DNA of 64,000 bases, taken from positions 1 to 64,000 of the forward strand of contig NZ_BDBE01000049.1 of the NCBI RefSeq assembly GCF_001612825.1, in the 5' to 3' direction. This DNA is from Nocardia caishijiensis NBRC 108228 (GTDB taxonomy: Bacteria; Actinomycetota; Actinomycetes; Mycobacteriales; Mycobacteriaceae). A program made the position numbers and the translations under genes. The notes under the pieces are model-generated. The model was given only the letters and a program-made list of their open reading frames with translations. It was not told where the DNA came from and did not search any database. Of this stretch, positions 37,716 to 45,396 are shown one piece after another (the first letter of the stretch is position 1; each line of letters opens with the position of its first letter).

Positions 37716-38486
37716 TCAGCCTTTCCTCGCGGGGACGGCTCGGCGGGGGTCCCAGCCGAGTTCGGTGGAGATGGCGTCGGCGCACGCCCGCACCTGGGGG
37801 AGCAGGGCGAGCACCTGGTCGTGGTCGAGCAGCACATCGGGTACCGAGACCGAGACGGCGGCGACCACCTCGCCGATACCGTCACGCACGGGCACCCCGA
37901 TGCAGTTGACGAAACTCTCGTGCTCCTCGTGGTCCTCGGCGAAGCCCTGTGCGGCAACCCGTTCCAGCTCGGCCAGGTAGCGTTCGGGGGTGCGCAGGGT
38001 GCGCGGGGTGAACGGGTGGTAGTCCAGACGCGCTGCCACCGTGCGCCATTCGGTGCGTGGGAGCGCCGCGACGAGAACCTTGCCGACGGCCGTGCAGTGC
38101 AGGGGAGCCGGCCTGCCGATGCGTGAGTACATCCGCACCGACTGTTCGGCGTCGACCTTGTCGATGTAGACGGCGTCACCGGACTCGTAGGCGGCCAGGT
38201 GCACCGTCTGCCCGGTGGTCGTGCCGAGGGCGCTCAGGTGTGGCCTGGCGACCGTGCGCACGTCGCGGTTCTCCAGTGCGTGGCTTGCCAATTCGAACAT
38301 GCGACTGCCGAGGGAGTAGCGGTGCGCGGCGTCGCGGACCACGAATCGTTCGGCCTGCATCGTCTGCAGCAGTCGCAGCACGGTCGACTTGTGCACCCCG
38401 AGCCGCCCCGCCAGTTCGTCGAGGGACTGGGAAGCCTCGCCGAGCGCGATGAGGATGGACAGGGCTCGCGACACGCTTTGACTCAT
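37716..38486 (-). CDS. IclR-family regulator
   Basis: 256 residues. Winged helix VSRALSILIALGEASQSLDE then LAGRLGVHKSTVLRLLQTMQ; effector domain with RPAPLHCTAVGKVLVAALP and ESFVNCIGVPVRDG. ATG overlaps the kinase stop (ATGA). Likely controls the divergent operons through dyads at 39581-39608; the effector is probably KDG, KDPG or the imported sugar acid, as in related KdgR proteins. Confidence 0.9.
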   Translation of the reverse strand: MSQSVSRALSILIALGEASQSLDELAGRLGVHKSTVLRLLQTMQAERFVVRDAAHRYSLGSRMFELASHALENRDVRTVARPHLSALGTTTGQTVHLAAYESGDAVYIDKVDAEQSVRMYSRIGRPAPLHCTAVGKVLVAALPRTEWRTVAARLDYHPFTPRTLRTPERYLAELERVAAQGFAEDHEEHESFVNCIGVPVRDGIGEVVAAVSVSVPDVLLDHDQVLALLPQVRACADAISTELGWDPRRAVPARKG

Positions 38487-39514
38487 GGCCCGATCGTCCC
38501 ATCTGCCGACGGTGGATAGGTGAGCCCCGTCCAGACGGCGTCCGGGAGCCCGGCGAGATGCCGGAGTTCTTGTGGTGGAGGGAGTTTCGCCGCATCGCCG
38601 GACGCGGTGAGGGCGGCGGCCGCGCACAGGTGCCCGTAGCGCAGGCGGGTGCGCAGGTCGGCGCCGTGCAGCAGCGCCGCGAGGTAGCCGCCCGCGAATG
38701 CGTCACCCGCGCCGATGCGTTCGGTGACGGTGAGATCCAGGGCGGGCACCTCCACCACCTGCTCGCCGTCGAAACCGATCGCGGTGTGCTTGTCGTTCTT
38801 GACGATGAGCTGCGCGGGTTCGGGAAACAGGGCACGCAGGGCGCCCGGGTCGCCCGTGCCGAAGATCTCGGTGGCCTCGTCGGCGCCCAGCAGCACCACA
38901 TCGGCGCCGCGCACGTGTGCGGCGAGCTCGTCGGCGGCCGCGCCGATGCGTGCACCCCACACCGCGGGGCGGTAGTTCAAGTCGAAGCTGATCGTCGACC
39001 CGTGCCGTGGACGGTCGAGCAGGCTACGGGTGAGCGCGCACGCCGACTCGGAGAGCGCGGGGGTGATACCGGTGAAGTGCACGAGATCGGCCCGCACGAG
39101 CGGCGGCGCGACGAGGTCGGCGGGTGCGAGGGCGCTGGCGGCCGATCCGGACCGGTAGTAGTGCATGCGGCTCTCGCTAGAGGGGAGGTCGTGTGGCGTG
39201 CCGGAGCCGCCGCCGCGCTCTTTGATGTAGATGCCGGTCGGGCGCGTCGGGTCGACCGCCACAGCGCCGACATCCACTCCTGCCCGGGCTAATTCGGCCA
39301 CCAGGTAGCGGCCGAATCCGTCGTCACCGACCCGCGACAGCCACGCGGCGGACACACCGAGTTGCGCGAGCACCACGGCCACATTCGCCTCGGCGCCACC
39401 GGCCGACCGCTCGAATGTTCCCGAACGTTCCAGCGGTCCCGGCTCGGCGACGAGGACCGCCAACCCCTCGCCCACGGTGACCGCTCTTGGCTGTTCCGTT
39501 GTTGCGTGGATCAC
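38483..39514 (-). CDS. PfkB-family kinase, probably 2-keto-3-deoxygluconate kinase
   Basis: 343 residues. N-terminal GEGLAVLVAEPGPLERSGTF, the GG-rich substrate segment SAGGAEANVAVVLAQLG, and signature 2 RIGAGDAFAGGYLAALLHG with catalytic Asp (GAGD). Phosphorylates KDG to KDPG. The KDG assignment rests on the KDPG aldolase encoded across the divergent promoter. GTG 39514 chosen (GAAAGG upstream); the longer frame to 39577 has no ribosome site. Confidence 0.83.
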   Translation of the reverse strand: MIHATTEQPRAVTVGEGLAVLVAEPGPLERSGTFERSAGGAEANVAVVLAQLGVSAAWLSRVGDDGFGRYLVAELARAGVDVGAVAVDPTRPTGIYIKERGGGSGTPHDLPSSESRMHYYRSGSAASALAPADLVAPPLVRADLVHFTGITPALSESACALTRSLLDRPRHGSTISFDLNYRPAVWGARIGAAADELAAHVRGADVVLLGADEATEIFGTGDPGALRALFPEPAQLIVKNDKHTAIGFDGEQVVEVPALDLTVTERIGAGDAFAGGYLAALLHGADLRTRLRYGHLCAAAALTASGDAAKLPPPQELRHLAGLPDAVWTGLTYPPSADGTIGP

Positions 39515-39580
39515 CTTATCGGGCCTTTCGTGGTTGCGGTCACAGCTGTCTGCATGCACAATAACGAGCAGAAACATTCA

Positions 39581-39608
39581 GTGCAACTTGCGTTGCGCAT
39601 TATGCAAT
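39581..39608. promoter_or_regulatory. Overlapping dyads, probable IclR operator
   Basis: GTGCAAC-TTGC-GTTGCGC (39581-39598; 6 of 7 symmetric) overlaps TTGC-N7-GCAA (39593-39607). They lie in the 145-base region between the kinase and the PLP-enzyme gene, where one regulator could control both directions. Confidence 0.5.
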
Positions 39609-39659
39609 AGCAAAGACATATGGTTGATCGGGCTGGGGGCCCGCCGGGAAAGGGATGCT

Positions 39660-40952
39660 GTGACCATCGACAACGCCGTCGTAGACGCGCTGGCCGACGA
39701 GGTGCTCGGCCCGCACGTCAAGAGCGCCCCGCCCGCCGTGTGGGGGCATTCGGTACGCGAATATCTGACGGGGACAACGGAACTCACGCAGTGGCAGACG
39801 CCGCTGCTCACCCTCGACCGCGCGGCCCTCGACGCCAACCGCGCGCTCATGGCCGACTGGACCACCGCGGGCGGTGTCGAACTCGCCCCGCACGGCAAGA
39901 CCACGATGGCGCCGCAACTGTGGCGCGAACAACTCCGTGCGGGCGCCTGGGGAATCACCCTGGCCACCGCCTGGCAGGCGCAGCTCGCCCGCTCCTTCGG
40001 CGTGGGCCGGATCCTGCTCGCCAACGCCCTGGTCGACCCCATCGGGCTGGCCTGGGTGGCCGGGGAATCCGCCCGCGACGAGAACTTCGAGTTCTACTGC
40101 TGGGCCGACAGCGTCGCCACCGTGGAGCTGATGGACAAGATCCTGCGCGACACCCCGCCCGGCCCGCCGGTTCGGGTGCTGGTCGAACTGGGTGGCGCGC
40201 ACGGTCGTACCGGTGCGCGGACCCGAGACGAGGCGCTCGCGGTGGCGCGAGCCCTGGTCGCCGGTGAACGTCTCACACTCGCGGGCGTCGGCGGGTACGA
40301 AGGCGCGCTCGCCCACGATCGCACCCCCGAGGCGCTGGCCGCGGTGCGCGGCTACCTGCGCGAGCTCGCCGCCCTGCACGCCGAACTCGGCGGCCTGTAC
40401 TCCGGACCCGCCATCGTCTCGGCGGGTGGCAGCGCGTATCCGGAACTGGTCGTCGACGAACTGGCGGGCCTTGCCTCGGACCGACGAGGTCTGCCGGGCT
40501 CGACAACCGTGGTGCTGCGCAGCGGCGCGTACCTCGTGCACGACGACGGCTTCTACGCGGGCATCTCGCCGCTCACCGCCCCCGTCACCGACCCGGGTCT
40601 GCGCTCGGCGATGCACGGCTGGGCCCGTGTCGTCTCCCGCCCCGAACCCGAACTGGCCCTGCTCGACGGCGGCAAACGCGACTTCCCCTACGACGAAGGC
40701 CTCCCGACGCCCCAGCTCGTTGTCGGCGGCGCGCCGCTCCCGCCGGGCGCGCACGTGAGCGCACTCAACGACCAGCACACCTTCCTGCGTCTCCCGGGGG
40801 CCACGCTCGCCGACCTCCCGGTCGGCAGTGTTGTGCGGCTCGGCCTTTCGCACCCGTGCACCGCCTTCGACAAGTGGCGGCTCATTCCCGTGATCGACTC
40901 CGCGGGGACGGCGCATCCGCGTGTGGTCGACCTCATCCGCACCTACTTCTGA
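39660..40952 (+). CDS. D-threonine aldolase/D-serine dehydratase-like PLP enzyme; candidate D-glucosaminate dehydratase
   Basis: 430 residues, fold-type III: PLP lysine in LAPHGKTTMAPQLW within an alanine-racemase-like barrel, VLVELGGAHGRTG, and the C-terminal DSD-like domain with metal ligands in LGLSHPCTAFDKW (His and Cys two apart). Characterised D-glucosaminate dehydratases, which make KDG and ammonia, belong to this family. In this operon with a KDG kinase and KDPG aldolase that reaction would complete a pathway; D-threonine aldolase or D-serine dehydratase activity would not explain the neighbours. GGGAAAGGG site before GTG 39660. Confidence 0.72.
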   Translation: MTIDNAVVDALADEVLGPHVKSAPPAVWGHSVREYLTGTTELTQWQTPLLTLDRAALDANRALMADWTTAGGVELAPHGKTTMAPQLWREQLRAGAWGITLATAWQAQLARSFGVGRILLANALVDPIGLAWVAGESARDENFEFYCWADSVATVELMDKILRDTPPGPPVRVLVELGGAHGRTGARTRDEALAVARALVAGERLTLAGVGGYEGALAHDRTPEALAAVRGYLRELAALHAELGGLYSGPAIVSAGGSAYPELVVDELAGLASDRRGLPGSTTVVLRSGAYLVHDDGFYAGISPLTAPVTDPGLRSAMHGWARVVSRPEPELALLDGGKRDFPYDEGLPTPQLVVGGAPLPPGAHVSALNDQHTFLRLPGATLADLPVGSVVRLGLSHPCTAFDKWRLIPVIDSAGTAHPRVVDLIRTYF

Positions 40953-40961
40953 CGGACGACC

Positions 40962-42569
40962 ATGACTTCCTTGCTCTTTCGCGACATCGACATCGTCGAC
41001 GGCACCGGCGGACCACGCACCCGTGGCGACGTCCTCGTCCGCGACGGCCGCATCACCGAGATCGCCGAGTCGATCCGGACCGACGCCCCGGTGGTCGGTG
41101 TCCAGCCGGGTTCGGTGCTCGCGCCGGGCTTCGTCGACATGCACGCCCATTCGGATCTGTATCTGCTCACCCACCCCGAGCACATCCCGAAGATCACCCA
41201 GGGCGTCACCACCGAGGTGATCGGCCAGGACGGGCTGTCCTACGCACCGATCGACGACGCCGCACTCGCGTTGGTGCGCAAGCAGATCGCGGGCTGGAAC
41301 GGCAACCCCACCGACTTCGACTTCTCCTGGCGCACCGTCGGTGAGTACCTGGACCGGCTCGACCAGGGCATCACCCCGAACGCCGCCTATCTCGTACCGC
41401 AGGGCACGCTGCGCCTGCTCGTCGTCGGCGCCGAGCAGCGGGCGGCGACCACCGCCGAGATCGACCGGATGTGCGCGTTGCTCGCGCGGGGACTCGACGA
41501 GGGCGCGGTCGGAATGTCGAGCGGTCTCACCTATACGCCCGGAATGTACGCCGACACCGGCGAACTCGCCGCCCTGTGCGCCGTCGTCGCCGCCTACGGC
41601 GGCTTCTACGCCCCGCACACCCGCTCCTACGGCGCGGGCGCGCTCGAGGCCTACGCCGAGATGATCGGCTTGGCGAAAGCCACCGGCTGCGCCCTGCACC
41701 TGACCCACGCCACCATGAACTTCGGCGTGAACCGAGGGCGCGCACCGGAATTGCTGGCGATGATCGCCCAGGCCAGGGCCGACGGCTGCGACATCACCCT
41801 CGACACCTATCCGTATCTGCCCGGCTCGACCACCCTGTCGGCCCTGCTGCCCAGCTGGGCGATGTCGGGCGGCCCCGACGCGGCGCTGGCCCGGCTCGAC
41901 GATCCGGCCGCGCGCGCCCGGATCACCGCCGACGTCGACGTGCACGGGTCCGACGGGTGTCACGGGGTGACCGTCGAATGGGAGACCATCCAGATCAGCG
42001 GTGTCGGTGCCGACGAACTCGCCGGGCACGTCGGGCGCACCGTCGCCGAGATCGCCGCCGACCGCGGCACCGCGCCCGTCGAGGTGTTCTTCGAACTGCT
42101 CACCCGCGACCAGCTGGCCACCACGATCCTGCAGCACGTCGGCCACGAGGAGAACGTGCGCGCGATCATGGTCGACCCGGGGCACATGGGCGGCAGCGAC
42201 GGCCTGCTGGTCGGCGCCCGACCGCACCCGCGCGCGTGGGGCACCTTCCCGCGCTATCTGTCGCGCTATGTCCGTGAGCTCGGCGTGCTCGGTCTGGAGG
42301 ACTGCGTGCACCACCTCACCGGCCGTCCCGCCGCCCGGCTCCGGCTGGCCGATCGCGGTCTGATCCGGCCCGGATTCGCCGCCGACCTGGTGGTGTTCGA
42401 TCCGGCGACGGTCCACGACACGGCCACCTTCGAGCATCCGCGACAGCAGGCGCGCGGTATCCAGCACGTGCTGGTCAACGGCGAATTCGCCGTGGAAAAC
42501 GGCATCGCGACCGGGATCCGCGCCGGTCGTGCCCTGCGCAGGGACACCACGCGAGAGGAGACCCGATGA
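40962..42569 (+). CDS. N-acyl-D-amino-acid deacylase family amidohydrolase
   Basis: 535 residues. Metal site GFVDMHAHSDLYLL (HxH), further His in YAPHTRSYG and LHLTHATMNFG, and the C-terminal SDGLLVGARPHPRAWGTFPR of D-aminoacylases. The usual zinc-ligand motif NCG after GVTT is replaced by IGQDG, so the bridging Cys is absent; substrate preference may differ from classical enzymes. In context it could remove the acyl group from N-acetyl-D-glucosaminate, itself an N-acyl-D-amino acid. Nine bases after the PLP enzyme, overlapping the aldolase by ATGA. Confidence 0.82.
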   Translation: MTSLLFRDIDIVDGTGGPRTRGDVLVRDGRITEIAESIRTDAPVVGVQPGSVLAPGFVDMHAHSDLYLLTHPEHIPKITQGVTTEVIGQDGLSYAPIDDAALALVRKQIAGWNGNPTDFDFSWRTVGEYLDRLDQGITPNAAYLVPQGTLRLLVVGAEQRAATTAEIDRMCALLARGLDEGAVGMSSGLTYTPGMYADTGELAALCAVVAAYGGFYAPHTRSYGAGALEAYAEMIGLAKATGCALHLTHATMNFGVNRGRAPELLAMIAQARADGCDITLDTYPYLPGSTTLSALLPSWAMSGGPDAALARLDDPAARARITADVDVHGSDGCHGVTVEWETIQISGVGADELAGHVGRTVAEIAADRGTAPVEVFFELLTRDQLATTILQHVGHEENVRAIMVDPGHMGGSDGLLVGARPHPRAWGTFPRYLSRYVRELGVLGLEDCVHHLTGRPAARLRLADRGLIRPGFAADLVVFDPATVHDTATFEHPRQQARGIQHVLVNGEFAVENGIATGIRAGRALRRDTTREETR

Positions 42570-43207
42570 ATCCGTTGCTGAGCTCGTCGTCGGAGGCGAT
42601 GGAGGTGATCCGGGCCGACCGAGCCCTCACCGTCGTCCGGGCCCCCGCCATCCCCGACCCGGTCGCCCTGGCCGAGACGCTGGCCGGGGCGGGTTTGCGG
42701 GCCGTCGAATTCACCTTCACCACCCTCGGTGTGCTCGACGCGATCGGCAAGGCTCGCCGGGCCGCCGACGCGGTGATCGGTGTCGGCACCGTCACCACCC
42801 GCGACCAGGCGGCGGCGGCCGTCGACGTCGGCGCGCGGTTCCTGGTGACCCCCGCGCTGCGCCCCGAGGTCGCGGAAGTAGCCGTGGCGCACCAGATCCC
42901 GGTCATCATGGGCGCTTACACCCCCACCGAGGTGTTGGCCGCGGTCGAGATGGGCGCGGCGGCGGTGAAGATCTTCCCCGCCCGCTCGCTCGGTCCGGCC
43001 TACTTCAAAGACCTGCTCGGTCCGTTCCCCCATGTGTTCCTGATCCCCTCCGGCGGCGTCAACGCGCACAACGCGCGGGAATACCTGCGGGCGGGCGCCG
43101 TCGCCGTCACCGCGGGCACCGAGGTGGTCGCCCCCCTGGACGTCGCGGGTTCGCGCTGGTCCGAGATCGGCTCGCGGGCCGCACGTTTCGTTCATTCGCT
43201 GGATTGA
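42566..43207 (+). CDS. KDPG/4-hydroxy-2-oxoglutarate aldolase
   Basis: 213 residues, class I aldolase. Catalytic Glu in RAVEFTFTTL, GVGTVTT, and Schiff-base Lys in AAVKIFPARSLGPAY; phosphate site PSGGVN. Splits KDPG to pyruvate and glyceraldehyde-3-phosphate. ATGA overlap with the deacylase, eleven bases before the transporter gene. Confidence 0.9.
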   Translation: MNPLLSSSSEAMEVIRADRALTVVRAPAIPDPVALAETLAGAGLRAVEFTFTTLGVLDAIGKARRAADAVIGVGTVTTRDQAAAAVDVGARFLVTPALRPEVAEVAVAHQIPVIMGAYTPTEVLAAVEMGAAAVKIFPARSLGPAYFKDLLGPFPHVFLIPSGGVNAHNAREYLRAGAVAVTAGTEVVAPLDVAGSRWSEIGSRAARFVHSLD

Positions 43208-43218
43208 GAGGTTTGTCC

Positions 43219-44649
43219 ATGGGCGCCACAGTCGACTGGTTGCGCACCACCACCCCCGGGTTGCTGGTGCTGTGCGGTCTCGCGATAGCGGTACTGCTCG
43301 TCGCCATCATCAAGATGAAACTGGAGCCGTTCGTCGCGCTGCTGCTCACCGGTCTGCTGTTGGCGCTGGCCGCCGGGCTGCCGGTGTCCCAGATCGTCGG
43401 CACTCCGCTCAAGGCCGGTGAGTCACTGCTAGAGACCGGCTTCGGCAATATCCTCGGGCACATCGCGGTCATCATCGGGCTCGGTACCGTCCTCGGTGCG
43501 GTCCTCGAAAGATCCGGTGGCGCCGACGTTCTCACCGACAAGCTGTTGCGGATCTTCGGGGAGAAGGGCGCGCCCGTCGCGATGGGCATCCTCGGGCTCG
43601 TCTTCGGTATCCCGGTGTTCTTCGACATCGGCATCTTCGTCCTCGCGCCCCTGATCTATGTCGCGGCCAAACGCGGTGGACGTTCGCTGGTGCTCTACGC
43701 CATGCCGATGCTGGCCGGTCTGTCCATGACCCACGCGTTCCTGCCGCCGCACCCGGGTCCGGTCGCGCTCGGCGGACTGCTCGGAGTGAGTCTGGGTTGG
43801 CTGATCCTGATGGGATTCGTCTGCGGCATACCGGGTTTCATCGCCTCCGGCATTCTGTGGGGCACCTACATCGGTAAGCGGGTCGACGTCTCGGTGCCCG
43901 AGGAATTCGTGCCGCTCGAACCCGACACCGACGAGGAGGAAGGCGGCACCGTCGCCACCGGTGTCGTCACCAAGTCGCCGCCCTCGGTGACCCTCATCGG
44001 CGCCATCATCGCCATCCCGCTCGTGCTGATCCTCGGCGCCACCTTCGGATATCAACTGCTGGAAGAGGACTCGGCGCTGCTGCAGGTGCTCACCTTCTTC
44101 GGCACCCCCGCCGTGGCACTGCTCATCACGGTGCTCGTGGCGTTCTACCTGCTCGGTATCCGGCGCGGTTCCACTGTGCAGGAACTCAGCGTCATCACCG
44201 CCGAATCGCTCAAGCCGGTCGGCATGGTGCTGCTCGTCGTCGGCGCGGGCGCGTTCTTCGGCAAGGTCATCTCGGCCACCGGTATCGGCACGGCCCTGGC
44301 CGACACGATGTCGGCGGCCGGTCTGCCGATCATCGTGCTCGCCTACCTCATCAGCTGCGGCCTGCGCATCGCCCAGGGGTCGGCCACCGTCGCCATCGTC
44401 ACCACCGGCGGCATCGTCGCCCCGCTGGTCGCCGAGCAGAACTACTCGCAGATGTCGATCGCGCTGATCGCCATGGCGATCGCCGCGGGCTCGATCATCC
44501 TCAGCCACGTCAACGACGGCGGATTCTGGATCATCGCGAAGTACTTCAACATGACGGTGAAGCAGACACTGCAGACCTGGACGGTGCTCGAAACCGTGCT
44601 GTCGGTGGTGAGTTTCGCGGTCGCGGCGCTGCTGTTCTCGATCGTCTAG
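43219..44649 (+). CDS. GntP-family gluconate-type permease
   Basis: 476 residues, about 12-14 membrane helices. Family segments GLVFGIPVFFDIGIFVLAPL, LSMTHAFLPPHPGPVA and SATVAIVTTGGIVAP, SHVNDGGFWIIAKYFNM are all present. Imports aldonic acids with protons; here probably gluconate-like amino acids such as (N-acetyl)glucosaminate. GAGAGG site before the ATG. Last gene of the operon, followed by a terminator. Confidence 0.92.
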   Translation: MGATVDWLRTTTPGLLVLCGLAIAVLLVAIIKMKLEPFVALLLTGLLLALAAGLPVSQIVGTPLKAGESLLETGFGNILGHIAVIIGLGTVLGAVLERSGGADVLTDKLLRIFGEKGAPVAMGILGLVFGIPVFFDIGIFVLAPLIYVAAKRGGRSLVLYAMPMLAGLSMTHAFLPPHPGPVALGGLLGVSLGWLILMGFVCGIPGFIASGILWGTYIGKRVDVSVPEEFVPLEPDTDEEEGGTVATGVVTKSPPSVTLIGAIIAIPLVLILGATFGYQLLEEDSALLQVLTFFGTPAVALLITVLVAFYLLGIRRGSTVQELSVITAESLKPVGMVLLVVGAGAFFGKVISATGIGTALADTMSAAGLPIIVLAYLISCGLRIAQGSATVAIVTTGGIVAPLVAEQNYSQMSIALIAMAIAAGSIILSHVNDGGFWIIAKYFNMTVKQTLQTWTVLETVLSVVSFAVAALLFSIV

Positions 44650-44658
44650 TTGTGCGGG

Positions 44659-44700
44659 CGAACCGGGCTGTTCTGTGCGGGCAGCCCGGTTTCGCTGTTT
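44659..44700 (+). terminator. Terminator after the GntP gene
   Basis: CGAACCGGGCTG (44659-44670) pairs with CAGCCCGGTTTCG (44682-44694) with one bulge, then CTGTTT. Confidence 0.8.
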
Positions 44701-44709
44701 CGGGGTCGG

Positions 44710-45267
44710 TCAGCTTCGGTTGCCGGGGAGCGCGCGCGCCAGCCGTTCGAGAGCCTCGCGTGGATCTTTACCGTGGTCCGCGCCGGTGAGACGGTGGATG
44801 ACCGCGCCGTCCATGTAGTCGACGAGGATTGCGGCGTCTGTGTGACCGATGCCTACCTGGGCGGCGAGTTCGATCGCCTGCTCGCGTAGTCGGCCGTGGC
44901 CGCGCTGTAGCGATTCGGCTACGGCGGGCATGGCTTGGGATTCGCCGAAGAGGGCGAGGCGGGCCTGGGTGCGGGTGGGATCGGTGGTGCTCGCGTGGGT
45001 GATGAATCGGGCGAGGGCGTCGACGAGGTGGTCGAGGGTGAGCGGGCCGAGCCTGCGGTGCATCGCGGTCCAGTCGGCGTGATCGCGCTGCTCGAGGCGT
45101 TCGGCCACGCCGCACAGGAGGGCTTCCCTGGTGCGGAAGTAGTTCGAGGTGGAACCGGCGGGGAGGTCGGCGGCTTGGTCGACCGCACGGTGGGTGAGGG
45201 CGCGTGAGCCGCCGGTGCCCAATACCTCGATGGCGGCGTCGAGGACCTGTTCGCGTTTCGTTGCCAC
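44710..45267 (-). CDS. TetR-family regulator of the flavin monooxygenase
   Basis: 185 residues; helix-turn-helix AAIEVLGTGGSRALTHRAVD and PAGSTSNYFRTREALLCGV. GTG start at 45267; minus-strand -10 TAGTAT (45279-45274) ends six bases before it, so leaderless, and overlaps the first of three operator dyads. Divergent from a monooxygenase. Confidence 0.88.
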   Translation of the reverse strand: MATKREQVLDAAIEVLGTGGSRALTHRAVDQAADLPAGSTSNYFRTREALLCGVAERLEQRDHADWTAMHRRLGPLTLDHLVDALARFITHASTTDPTRTQARLALFGESQAMPAVAESLQRGHGRLREQAIELAAQVGIGHTDAAILVDYMDGAVIHRLTGADHGKDPREALERLARALPGNRS

Positions 45268-45275
45268 GTGTCGAT

Positions 45276-45331
45276 ACTACGGGCGTAGTGACGATGACTA
45301 CACCTGTAGTGTCTTTCACTACAGGAGTAGT
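45276..45331. promoter_or_regulatory. Array of three ACTAC-N4-GTAGT operators, 21-bp period
   Basis: ACTACGGGCGTAGT (45276-45289), ACTACACCTGTAGT (45297-45310) and ACTACAGGAGTAGT (45318-45331). Arms are identical, centres differ, and the repeats start exactly 21 bases apart, about two DNA turns. The array covers the TetR -10 and the region where the monooxygenase promoter must lie. Confidence 0.85.
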
Positions 45332-45396
45332 ACGGTGGCCTTCGGCAGCGCGCAGAAGCTTGCTGATGGTGCGTCAACCGACACGAAGGGTTCGGA

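Noticed and set aside
39600..42467. 955-residue minus-strand open frame opposite the PLP enzyme and deacylase
   Set aside because: Shadow frame with no domain; the plus-strand genes carry full family motifs.
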